Positions 8,388 through 16,097 of a stretch of DNA of 64,000 nt are shown here, in pieces (the first letter of the stretch is position 1; each line of letters starts with the position of its first letter). This stretch comes from an uncultured Phascolarctobacterium sp. Lineage in GTDB: Bacteria; Bacillota; Negativicutes; Acidaminococcales; Acidaminococcaceae. The DNA lies in the NCBI GenBank assembly GCA_947629685.1, contig CANREP010000003.1:1-64000 (forward strand), read 5' to 3'. The position numbers and the translations under genes were made by a program. The notes beneath the pieces were generated by a model. It saw only the letters and a program-made list of their open reading frames with translations, ran no database searches and was not told the origin of the DNA.

Positions 8388-9305
8388 ATGCGTAAAGTCA
8401 TCTTTGTAGTGCTGTTGATAAGTTCACTGCTTGTTGCAGCGTGCGGCAGCGTCAGCATGACAGGTGAGAAGATTGCTGTGGCAGACTGGAAGAAGGCGGT
8501 TGCAGGACATCCGCAGTATAAAAAGCTGCAGCAGGGTGAAGCAATCGTACAGGATCTTGTAAAAAAACGTAAAGCTCAAGAGGAAATGGCTAAACAGCAG
8601 CTCAGCAGTCTTGATAAACTGCGGGATCTGAAACGAGCCAGTGAAGCGACTTACTGGGATGCAGATTTCAATACCCGTATGGTTGGCGCGCAGGCGCGGG
8701 AGAATGTTCAGCTGCAGAAGTTTATAGCGCAAACGGAGCAAGAGGCAGAAGAACTGATTGCCGAGCGTAAAAAAGAAATAGAGGCTTCATATCAGTTGAA
8801 AATGTTTAACCTGCGTATGCGGCTGGAGTCGGTAAAGATGAAACCTGAAGAAAGAAAACAGGTGGAAGAAGAACTGGCTGCGACGAGAAATACCAGAGAA
8901 GCAGAACTTGCTAAATTAAATGCGGAAAAAACTGCCTATATAGAAAAGAAAATGACGCCTTATGCCGGCCAAATGCGTCAGCGGATAGGCCAGGAAGCTG
9001 AAAGGCTGCGCCAAAATGCTGCAGCTGTTATGAAGGCGTCTGAAGGTAAATATGACGATATGCTGCAGAAAGCTCCCTCAGCACTGCATAATGCTCTCAG
9101 TATCATGGATAGGGAGATTGACAGGCAGCAGGAGAAAAATGCAGCTTTAGAAAAGGAAATGCATCAGGATATTGAAAAAATTGTAATGCGTCTGGTAGAC
9201 AGAAAAGGTTATACTATAGTGTTTAACACTGTGAAAGTGAATCTGACGGCAGACGATATTACAGATGAGATAATTACTGAATTGCAGAAAGAAAATGACA
9301 AGTGA
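8388..9305 (+). CDS. OmpH-like lipoprotein with long coiled coil
   Basis: A 305-residue predicted lipoprotein: the signal peptide ends in the lipobox LVAAC (Cys 19). The opening strand (KIAVADWKKAVAGHPQYKKLQQGE) and the closing strand (YTIVFNTVKVNLTADDITDEIITELQ) match OmpH/Skp, but the coiled coil between them (about residues 45-260) is roughly twice the normal length. RBS GGGAGGA at 8377-8383. A lipidated, elongated Skp could act tethered to a membrane; that is inference. The gene sits between two other OmpH-like genes and ends 10 bases before the next. Confidence 0.75.
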   Translation: MRKVIFVVLLISSLLVAACGSVSMTGEKIAVADWKKAVAGHPQYKKLQQGEAIVQDLVKKRKAQEEMAKQQLSSLDKLRDLKRASEATYWDADFNTRMVGAQARENVQLQKFIAQTEQEAEELIAERKKEIEASYQLKMFNLRMRLESVKMKPEERKQVEEELAATRNTREAELAKLNAEKTAYIEKKMTPYAGQMRQRIGQEAERLRQNAAAVMKASEGKYDDMLQKAPSALHNALSIMDREIDRQQEKNAALEKEMHQDIEKIVMRLVDRKGYTIVFNTVKVNLTADDITDEIITELQKENDK

Positions 9306-9315
9306 GGTTACGATT

Positions 9316-9723
9316 ATGAAAAAAATTATTGCCGGCCTGATGATTGCCAGTGCAATGCTGACTTTTGGCTGCAGTGGCCGTAATGCTGATTTTGGCACTG
9401 TAGATATGAAAAAGGTGGAAGCAGAAGCCGTTGTAGTTAAAGATACCAAAGAAGATGTTACCAAGAAGATGCAGGATTTAAAAGCATCCATGGATAAAGA
9501 TATGGAAGGCAAGAGCGCCGAAGAACAGAAAAAGGTTGCTGAAGATTATGCTGCGCGTGCCCAGCTGATTCAGAGCGAGGCGCAAAACAAGCTGAAAGCA
9601 AGCCTGGATACGGCATTGAGCCAAGTAGCTAAAGAGAAGGGCTTAGGAGCAATCCTGATTAAAGATGCCGTTCCGCAAGGCGGTACTGACGTGACTAAAG
9701 AAGTAATTGAGAAAATGAAATAA
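9316..9723 (+). CDS. small OmpH-like lipoprotein
   Basis: A 135-residue predicted lipoprotein with signal peptide and lipobox LTFGC. The rest is an OmpH-like short coiled coil, closing with GLGAILIKDAVPQGGTDVTKEVIEKM, which parallels the ends of the two preceding genes. The ATG at 9316 is chosen over the in-frame ATG at 9295 because the lipoprotein signal peptide starts there (MKKIIAGLMIASAM) and GTGAGG precedes it. It is the third member of the OmpH-like trio and is followed by a strong terminator. Confidence 0.75.
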   Translation: MKKIIAGLMIASAMLTFGCSGRNADFGTVDMKKVEAEAVVVKDTKEDVTKKMQDLKASMDKDMEGKSAEEQKKVAEDYAARAQLIQSEAQNKLKASLDTALSQVAKEKGLGAILIKDAVPQGGTDVTKEVIEKMK

Positions 9724-9735
9724 GCGCACACCCTG

Positions 9736-9763
9736 AGCGGGCGGACTCGTCCGCCCGCTTTTT
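9736..9763 (+). terminator. intrinsic terminator after the ompH trio
   Basis: Perfect 10-bp stem AGCGGGCGGA / TCCGCCCGCT (9736-9745 and 9750-9759) with a CTCG loop, followed by a T-run to 9763. Confidence 0.9.
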
Positions 9764-9806
9764 GTGTTGCTCGGCCGTGCAAGGCTGATTATGGGGAGGT
9801 TTATTT

Positions 9807-10832
9807 ATGGAGAAAAGTGTTCAGGAATTAGCTGTATTTTTGCATGGTACAGTGGAAGACGATAATCCGCAGCTGCTGGTAACAGGGGTCAATGGATTGC
9901 TGGAGGCAGGACCGCAGGATATTTCTTTTGCTGTTCCGCCGCATGTAGAGCATTGCCATCTGAGTAAGGCGGGCGTCATGGTGCTCAGTCCTGATGACCC
10001 GAAGCTGGACGGCAGACCTGTTATCAGGGTGGAAAACCCACGTGCGGCTTTTGCCGCCCTGCTGGAGCTGTTCCGGGCGCCGGAAGAAATAGAGCGCGTT
10101 ATCAGTCCGTTAGCTTATATTGCTCCTACGGCGAAAATCGGCAGCAATGTTGCCGTGCAGCCTTTTGCGGTTATTGAAGACGGTGCAGAAATTGGCGACG
10201 GCTCCATTATTTATCCGCATGTATACGTAGGTAAACGTGTTAAAATCGGCAGTGACTGCATTGTTTATCCTAGTGTTACTATCCGTGAAGACTGCGTTTT
10301 GGGAGACAGGGTAATCCTGCAGGCAGGCTCTGTTATCGGCGGCGACGGTTTTGGCTATGTAACTCAGAACGGTAAGCACAGTAAGGTGCTGCAGACAGGT
10401 AACGTAGTACTGCAGGATGATGTGGAAATAGGCAATAATACCTGTATCGACAGGGCGACGGTAGATAGTACCATCGTAGGCAAAGGCACGAAGATTGATA
10501 ATCTCGTGCATTTGGGACATAATGATATCTTGGGCGAGAACTGCCTCGTGGTAGCGCATGTAGGTATTTCCGGCAGCGTTACCGTAGGTAACAACGTAAC
10601 CTTTGCCGGACAGGTAGGCACTGTTGGTCATATCACTATCGGCGATAACTGCGTATTTGGCGGTAAGACAGGTATTACTAATAATATCCCGGCTAATTCC
10701 TTTATGGCCGGGTTCCCGGCTATGCCGCATAAAGAGTGGCTGCGTCAGGAAGCTAATCTGCGCAAGATTGGTGATTTACTGAAACGGGTTAAAGAACTGG
10801 AAAAAGAAATTGCTAAGCTCAGCGATAAATAA
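9807..10832 (+). CDS. lpxD: UDP-3-O-(3-hydroxyacyl)glucosamine N-acyltransferase LpxD
   Basis: A 341-residue protein with the LpxD N-terminal domain (residues 1-100), a left-handed beta-helix of many hexapeptide repeats (about 105-300, including the signature GGDGFGYV and CIDRATVDSTIVG), and a C-terminal helix. It adds the N-linked acyl chain in lipid A synthesis, third step. The catalytic His is probably in LVHLGHNDILG. The start has GGGGAGG just upstream. It opens the lipid A operon and lies 20 bases before the acyltransferase gene. Confidence 0.96.
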   Translation: MEKSVQELAVFLHGTVEDDNPQLLVTGVNGLLEAGPQDISFAVPPHVEHCHLSKAGVMVLSPDDPKLDGRPVIRVENPRAAFAALLELFRAPEEIERVISPLAYIAPTAKIGSNVAVQPFAVIEDGAEIGDGSIIYPHVYVGKRVKIGSDCIVYPSVTIREDCVLGDRVILQAGSVIGGDGFGYVTQNGKHSKVLQTGNVVLQDDVEIGNNTCIDRATVDSTIVGKGTKIDNLVHLGHNDILGENCLVVAHVGISGSVTVGNNVTFAGQVGTVGHITIGDNCVFGGKTGITNNIPANSFMAGFPAMPHKEWLRQEANLRKIGDLLKRVKELEKEIAKLSDK

Positions 10833-10852
10833 CCTGACAGAGGAGTGTTGAA

Positions 10853-11746
10853 ATGCTGAGTTATTATATAGTAAAGTTATTTAGTAAGCTGATGTGCATT
10901 GCGCCCAAATTTATCCGTAACCTTACAGCGCGCTTTTTGGGCGGGGTAGCAGTGGTAGCCGTGCCGGAATGGCGTATGCAGATGGCCAGGACCAATATCA
11001 TGGAATGCCTTGGCGTGGACAAGACCAGAGCCGCGCAGATTGCTGAAGAAAGCCTGCGCCGGTTTGGCAGGATGGTCGTAGAGGTCATGCGCTTTCCGCT
11101 TCTGAAACCGGAAAATATCGACCAGACTGTCAAGGTGGAAGGACTGGAATATCTGGATGCGGCTTATAAACAGGATAAAGGTGTCATTATGGCAACCGGG
11201 CATTACGGCAACTGGGAACTTCTGGGAGCGACGGTTGCTCTGCACGGGTATCCGATGTTGTCCATTACCCGTAAGCAGAATAATGGCGCAATGGATAAGT
11301 TTATCAATGAATATCGTCAGATGGTAGGACAGAAGGTGGCCTATAACCGTGGTGAAAGCGGTTTGCTGGCAATCAGCAGGATGCTTAGGGAAAAGCATCT
11401 GTTAGGAGTACTGTATGACCAGGATACCAATGATGACGGGGTAGAAATCAATCTGTTTGGGAAAAAATCCATTATACCGATGGGGGCGGCGGCATTGTCA
11501 AGAATTTACGGCTCGCCCATACTGCCTATCTTCCTGCATAATAATGATGACGGGACATGTACTGCCAAAATCTATCCGCCTCTTTATACGCCTAAGACGA
11601 AAAATAAAGAAGCAGATTTTTATGAAGTGACCAGCCAGATGGTTACAATTTTAGAGCATGAAATAATTGCACACCCGGAAATGTGGTTTTGGGTGCACGA
11701 CCGTTGGAAAGATGGACGGCAGCGGTTTAAAAATAAAGATAAATAA
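10853..11746 (+). CDS. LpxL/HtrB-family lipid A late acyltransferase
   Basis: A 297-residue protein with one N-terminal hydrophobic anchor and the acyltransferase motif HYGNWE (H-X4-E) near residue 118, plus DQDTND near residue 190 and the family ending WFWVHDRWK. Enzymes of this family move a fatty acyl chain from acyl-ACP to lipid A precursors at the inner membrane. A second member is encoded at 23467-24366, so this genome can probably add two secondary acyl chains. Which chain each adds cannot be told from sequence. Close spacing puts it in the lpxD-fabZ operon. Confidence 0.92.
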   Translation: MLSYYIVKLFSKLMCIAPKFIRNLTARFLGGVAVVAVPEWRMQMARTNIMECLGVDKTRAAQIAEESLRRFGRMVVEVMRFPLLKPENIDQTVKVEGLEYLDAAYKQDKGVIMATGHYGNWELLGATVALHGYPMLSITRKQNNGAMDKFINEYRQMVGQKVAYNRGESGLLAISRMLREKHLLGVLYDQDTNDDGVEINLFGKKSIIPMGAAALSRIYGSPILPIFLHNNDDGTCTAKIYPPLYTPKTKNKEADFYEVTSQMVTILEHEIIAHPEMWFWVHDRWKDGRQRFKNKDK

Positions 11747-11761
11747 AGAAGGAGGAGACCA

Positions 11762-12607
11762 ATGACTGAAAAATATATGCAGCATACTATAGCTAATGAA
11801 ATATCTTATTCCGGCATCGGCCTGCATTCCGGCAAGGAAGTAATGATGACCATGAAGCCTGCCGATGTTAATACAGGCATTGTGTTTGTGCGTACTGACC
11901 TTCCTGGTAAGCCGCAGATACGGGCGCTGGCAGAAAACGTCAGCTCGACGGTCAAGGCGACAACGCTGAGTGTCGATGGGGCAGAAGTGTTCACAGTAGA
12001 ACATTTGATGGCTGCGCTGGCGATGATGGAAATAGATAATATCGTTATCGAAATGTCTTCACCTGAGCCTCCTGTGACCGACGGCAGCGCTAAAGTGTTC
12101 TGCGAACTGCTGGAGCAGGCCGGCATAGTGCAGCAGCAGGAGGAAAGAAAGATCTACAGCATAGATAAGGAGTTTTCTGTTTATGACGGCGACCGCTATA
12201 TCGTTGTTACTCCTTATGACGGGTACAGGATTTCTTTTACTTCTATCAATAAGCACCCGCTTTTAGGGACACAGTATTTTGATATCGAGCTTGATACGGA
12301 AAGCTTTAAAAAGGAGATCATGGCTGCACGCACAGTAGCGTTTACTGAAGAGCTGGAAATGCTCAAAAAACTTGGACTGGGCCTTGGCGGCAGTCTGGAA
12401 AATGTCGTGGTTTTCGATAAAGAAAAAATCTTGTCTGTACCGCGTTTTGACGATGAGCTGATCAGGCATAAAATACTCGATGTTATCGGTGATTTATATT
12501 TATTAGGACCAATCAAGGCTCATGTCATAGCAGTCAAGACAGGACATGCGTTTAATTCTGGTATAGCTAAGCAAATACAAGCATATAGAACAAGGGAGGA
12601 ACAGTAA
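11762..12607 (+). CDS. lpxC: UDP-3-O-acyl-N-acetylglucosamine deacetylase LpxC
   Basis: A 281-residue zinc deacetylase, the committed step of lipid A synthesis in the cytoplasm. The zinc ligands are visible as His81 (TVEHLMAAL), His236 and Asp240 (RHKILDVIGD), and the catalytic His262 in GHAFN. The opening motif YSGIGLHSG is typical. RBS AAGGAGGAG lies just before the ATG. The stop codon is immediately followed by the ATG of fabZ, so the two are translationally linked. LpxC and FabZ compete for the same acyl-ACP pool, which makes their coupling meaningful. Confidence 0.97.
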   Translation: MTEKYMQHTIANEISYSGIGLHSGKEVMMTMKPADVNTGIVFVRTDLPGKPQIRALAENVSSTVKATTLSVDGAEVFTVEHLMAALAMMEIDNIVIEMSSPEPPVTDGSAKVFCELLEQAGIVQQQEERKIYSIDKEFSVYDGDRYIVVTPYDGYRISFTSINKHPLLGTQYFDIELDTESFKKEIMAARTVAFTEELEMLKKLGLGLGGSLENVVVFDKEKILSVPRFDDELIRHKILDVIGDLYLLGPIKAHVIAVKTGHAFNSGIAKQIQAYRTREEQ

Positions 12608-13051
12608 ATGACAGTTCTTGATATTAACGAAATTAAAAAAATTCTTCCGCATCGTTATCCGATGCTCCTGGTGGATCGCATCCTGGAATTGGAGCCCTTG
12701 AAACGCGCTGTCGGCATAAAGAATATTACTGCTAATGAAATGCAGTTTCTGGGGCACTTCCCCAATGAGCCCATTATGCCCGGCGTACTGCTGATTGAGG
12801 CCATGGCGCAGGTTGGCGGCGTTGCTATGCTGTACCCGGAAGAGAACCGCGGCAAGATTGCTGTTTTCGGTAAAATTGATAATGTACGTTTCCGCAGACA
12901 AGTTGTGCCTGGCGACCAAGTAGTGACTACTGCCGAGGTAGTAAAAATTCGCGGCAATATGGGCGTTATTCACTGTGAAGGTAAGGTTGATGGCAGCGTA
13001 GCCTGTGAGTGTGACTGTACCTTTGCTATTATGGATCCCAAGGAAGCATAA
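12608..13051 (+). CDS. fabZ: 3-hydroxyacyl-ACP dehydratase FabZ
   Basis: A 147-residue hot-dog fold dehydratase of fatty acid synthesis. Catalytic His50 and Glu64 are in [21 protein letters not shown]. The length is normal. It directly abuts lpxC and precedes lpxA after a 166-base gap, a common arrangement in LPS-making bacteria because it balances fatty acid and lipid A synthesis. Confidence 0.97.
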   Translation: MTVLDINEIKKILPHRYPMLLVDRILELEPLKRAVGIKNITANEMQFLGHFPNEPIMPGVLLIEAMAQVGGVAMLYPEENRGKIAVFGKIDNVRFRRQVVPGDQVVTTAEVVKIRGNMGVIHCEGKVDGSVACECDCTFAIMDPKEA

Positions 13052-13164
13052 TTTTTTACAATTAGGTAGAAATATAGAGAATTCTTAAGAAAACAGATAA
13101 AAACATATTTTAATTGTGAAAAATAACCGAATTTAAAAGGTTAAAAAAATCAGCACAGTGAGAC

Positions 13165-13202
13165 TATAGTTTTATATTTATGTTTAATCGGGTGATTAAA
13201 CA
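13165..13202 (+). promoter_or_regulatory. -10-like box and 9-bp hairpin just before the lpxA ribosome binding site
   Basis: TATAGT at 13165-13170 resembles a -10 box, though no good -35 is seen. The perfect inverted repeat TGTTTAATC / GATTAAACA (13181-13189 and 13194-13202, loop GGGT) abuts the Shine-Dalgarno AAGAGGAG. It would sit at the 5' end of a transcript starting here. The rest of the 166-base gap after fabZ is AT-rich and holds no gene. Confidence 0.45.
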
Positions 13203-13217
13203 AGAGGAGTGGAAAAG

Positions 13218-14024
13218 ATGAGTTCGGTTATTATACCTAAACGTAAAATACATGAGACTGCTGTTATTCACCCCAATGCCGTGATAGGCCAGGATGTGGA
13301 AATCGGTGCATACGCTGTAATTGATGAAGATACCGTGATTGGCGATGGTTGCAAGATTGGTGCTCATGCAGTTATCCATAGATATACTACCGTGGGTAAA
13401 AACTGTAAGTTTTTCCCGGGCTGTTCCATCGGCGCTGAGCCGCAGGATCTTAAGTTTGCCGGCGAAAAATCTTATACAATTATCGGCGACGGCGGTATTT
13501 TCAGAGAATGCTGCACTGTAAACAGGGCTACCGGCGAAGGTAATGAGACCAGGATCGGCAATAATATCCTGATGATGGCTTATACCCATGTTGCCCATAA
13601 CTGTGTGGTAGGCAATAACGTAATTATGTCCAATGTAGCTACCTTGGCAGGACATGTTATCGTTGAGGATCGCGCTGTTATTGGCGGTCTTTCTGCCGTG
13701 CATCAGTTCTGTAAAATCGGCCGTAATGTCATGGTAGGAGGTATGGCGCGTGTGGCGCAGGATATTCCGCCGTTTATGATCGTAGCAGGCGATCCGGCGT
13801 TTGTATCCGGCTTGAACAGCGTGGGCCTTTCCCGTGCAGGAATGCCTGCTGAGCAGCGCAGCCAGCTGAAAAAGGCTTTCCGCATTTTGTATCATAGTGG
13901 CTTGCCGCTGCAGGAAGCTATTGCTACTATGGAACAGGAGCTTGACAGCAGCGAGCCTGTGGAGCATCTGATGCGTTTCCTGCGTAATGTGGAACGCGGT
14001 ATCATCCGTACCCGCAGAGGCTGA
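13218..14024 (+). CDS. lpxA: acyl-ACP--UDP-N-acetylglucosamine O-acyltransferase LpxA
   Basis: A 268-residue left-handed beta-helix acyltransferase, the first step of lipid A synthesis. Hexapeptide repeats run from about residue 8 to 190; the catalytic His is in AYTHVAHNCVVG and the family signature VHQFCKIG is present. The C-terminal helical domain follows. The ATG at 13218 is preferred to the GTG at 13209 because AAGAGGAGT (13201-13209) is the ribosome binding site. It is followed 4 bases later by lpxI. Confidence 0.96.
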   Translation: MSSVIIPKRKIHETAVIHPNAVIGQDVEIGAYAVIDEDTVIGDGCKIGAHAVIHRYTTVGKNCKFFPGCSIGAEPQDLKFAGEKSYTIIGDGGIFRECCTVNRATGEGNETRIGNNILMMAYTHVAHNCVVGNNVIMSNVATLAGHVIVEDRAVIGGLSAVHQFCKIGRNVMVGGMARVAQDIPPFMIVAGDPAFVSGLNSVGLSRAGMPAEQRSQLKKAFRILYHSGLPLQEAIATMEQELDSSEPVEHLMRFLRNVERGIIRTRRG

Positions 14025-14028
14025 TTAT

Positions 14029-14835
14029 ATGGAGAGCATCGGTGTTTTATCAGGCATAGGGCATTTGCCGGTGGAAGTTGCCAAAGCGGCTAAGGAGCTT
14101 GGCTATCAGGTGGTAGCTGTCGGCGTTGTGCCGGATGTCGATGAGGAACTGGCTGCATGTGCAGATTTCTACTATGATATCAATATCGGGAAGATTGGTA
14201 AGATTATTTCTACTTTGAAGAAGCACAAGGTGAAACAAGTTACCATGATCGGTAAGGTCACTAAAGAAGTGCTGTATAAAGCTGGCAAAATAGTTCCCGA
14301 CCTGCGGGCCATCAAGATTCTGGCAACTGTACCGGATCGTAAAGACGATACTATTATGAACGCTATCGTCAAAGAACTGGAAAGCGAAGGAATCCATGTG
14401 ATGGATCAGACTGTACTGATCAAACCGCTTTTGCCTGCGCCAGGTGTGCTGACGAAACGGCAGCCTACAGAGGCGGAACTGGCGGATATGGAGTTTGGGT
14501 TTACTATGGCTAAGGCTATAGGCGGACTGGATATTGGGCAGACAGTTGTGGTGAAAAACAGGGCCGTTATGGCTGTGGAAGCTATAGAAGGAACTGATGC
14601 CTGCATCTTGCGCGGCGGTTTTCTGGGCAAGGGCGGCGTTATCGTGGCTAAAGCTGCTAAGCCGTCGCAGGATCAGCGGTTTGATATTCCTGGCTTTGGT
14701 ACCAAGACCATGGAGTCTATGATTCATGCCGGAGCTACCGGCATAGTGATTGAGGCCGGCAATACTCTGATAGTTGACAGAGAAAAGACGATTGCTATGG
14801 CCGATGAACATAATATTACTATCTTGGTTAAATAA
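14029..14835 (+). CDS. lpxI: UDP-2,3-diacylglucosamine pyrophosphatase LpxI
   Basis: A 268-residue DUF1009/LpxI protein. It has the N-terminal Rossmann-like part (IGVLSGIGHLPVEVAKAA) and the C-terminal conserved region with EGTDACILRGG and a FDIPGFGTKT stretch. LpxI cleaves UDP-2,3-diacylglucosamine to lipid X, the same step as LpxH but with a different mechanism. No LpxH is seen here. The ATG at 14029 starts 4 bases after the lpxA stop. A strong terminator follows. Confidence 0.94.
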   Translation: MESIGVLSGIGHLPVEVAKAAKELGYQVVAVGVVPDVDEELAACADFYYDINIGKIGKIISTLKKHKVKQVTMIGKVTKEVLYKAGKIVPDLRAIKILATVPDRKDDTIMNAIVKELESEGIHVMDQTVLIKPLLPAPGVLTKRQPTEAELADMEFGFTMAKAIGGLDIGQTVVVKNRAVMAVEAIEGTDACILRGGFLGKGGVIVAKAAKPSQDQRFDIPGFGTKTMESMIHAGATGIVIEAGNTLIVDREKTIAMADEHNITILVK

Positions 14836-14860
14836 ATTAACAGAAAAATTTCATTTTTAA

Positions 14861-14890
14861 AGCGACCAACAGTATTTGTTGGTCGCTTTT
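14861..14890 (+). terminator. intrinsic terminator after lpxI
   Basis: 11-bp stem AGCGACCAACA / TGTTGGTCGCT (14861-14871 and 14877-14887), loop GTATT, then a T-run. A -10-like TATAAT at 14895-14900 directly after it may restart transcription for lpxB. Confidence 0.9.
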
Positions 14891-14960
14891 GTGTTATAAT
14901 ATACAATGAAATGTTATAGACTTTTTTATATACTTTATGTAAAGAGAAAAAGGTGCTGCA

Positions 14961-16097
14961 ATGACGAAGATTTTAATTTCTGCTGGAGAAGCGTCTGGAG
15001 ATATACATGCTGCTGCTGTGACGGCGGCTATAAAAAAGCTCCGGCCCGACGCCGAAGTTTTCGGGATGGGCGGAGATGCTTTGCGCGCTGCCGGCGGCGA
15101 AGTACTTTTTGATATAAAAGAACATGGCGTTATGGGCTTTGCGGAAATTATCTGCAAACTGCCCGCTTTATTCAGACTGCGCAACAGCTTCGTAAAAGTT
15201 ATGGAGGAACGGCAGCCAGACTGTCTGGTTGTTGTCGATTATCCAGGCTTTAATATGAAAATTGCAAAAATCGCCCATGAAAAGAAAATACCGGTGGTTT
15301 CTTATATCAGCCCTTCAGCCTGGGCGTGGCATAAAAGCAGAGCTAAGAAAGTAGCGCAGATTGTCGATAAAGTTGCCGCTATCTTTCCGTTTGAGTATGA
15401 CGTTTATCATGATGCAGGTGCGGATACGGTCTTTGTAGGACATCCGCTGCTTGATATAGTAAAACCATCCCTGCCGCGCAGCGAGGCGGAAGCTTTTGCT
15501 GGTAAAAAAACGGGCAGAAAGCTGATACTGTTGATGCCAGGCAGCAGATTGATGGAAATTGAGAAAATGCTGCCGACTTTGTTGGCGGCGGCTAAAGTAT
15601 TAAAACAGCATATGCCGGAAGTTGATTTTGCTATGCCGCGTGCGGGAACTATTCCCTTAGCGCTGTTGGAAAGCAAGATACGAGCCGCAGGCGTGGAAGT
15701 GAAAATTACTGAGGGGCATAATTATGACCTTTTCAGCGTTGCCGATCTGGCATTGGCCACCAGCGGTACGGTAACCTTGGAAGCGGCTCTCTGTGGTTTA
15801 GGCAGCGTCATCGTGTACCGCACGTCTGCCGTAAACGCTTTTATTGCCAGGAGGGTTATCAATATTCCTAATATCGGGCTGCCTAATATAGTTGCCGGCC
15901 GGCAGGTGTTGCCTGAACTGCTGCAGGAGGATTTTACGCCTGAGAAGGTGGCGCAGGCCGCAATGGATTTGCTGCAGCCGGAACGTAATGCTCAAATGAA
16001 GCTGGATCTGGCGTATGTGCGCGAGCGCCTGGGCAAGCCTGGCGCCGTAGAAAGGGTAGCTGAATTAGTATTAAAGATTGCTGAGGAAAAGAAATGA
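14961..16097 (+). CDS. lpxB: lipid-A-disaccharide synthase LpxB
   Basis: A 378-residue GT19 glycosyltransferase that joins UDP-diacylglucosamine and lipid X at the inner membrane surface. The N-terminal signature ISAGEASGDIHAA is at residues 6-18, followed by DYPGFNMKIAK, YISPSAWAWH and the C-terminal LATSGTVTLEAAL. RBS AAAGGTG precedes the ATG. Its last 4 bases overlap msbA (ATGA), which starts a chain of overlapping genes reaching lptA. Confidence 0.97.
   Translation: MTKILISAGEASGDIHAAAVTAAIKKLRPDAEVFGMGGDALRAAGGEVLFDIKEHGVMGFAEIICKLPALFRLRNSFVKVMEERQPDCLVVVDYPGFNMKIAKIAHEKKIPVVSYISPSAWAWHKSRAKKVAQIVDKVAAIFPFEYDVYHDAGADTVFVGHPLLDIVKPSLPRSEAEAFAGKKTGRKLILLMPGSRLMEIEKMLPTLLAAAKVLKQHMPEVDFAMPRAGTIPLALLESKIRAAGVEVKITEGHNYDLFSVADLALATSGTVTLEAALCGLGSVIVYRTSAVNAFIARRVINIPNIGLPNIVAGRQVLPELLQEDFTPEKVAQAAMDLLQPERNAQMKLDLAYVRERLGKPGAVERVAELVLKIAEEKK

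Noticed and set aside
10110..10730. 206-residue open frame on the - strand inside lpxD
   Set aside because: Mirrors the hexapeptide-repeat periodicity of LpxD; no own signals.
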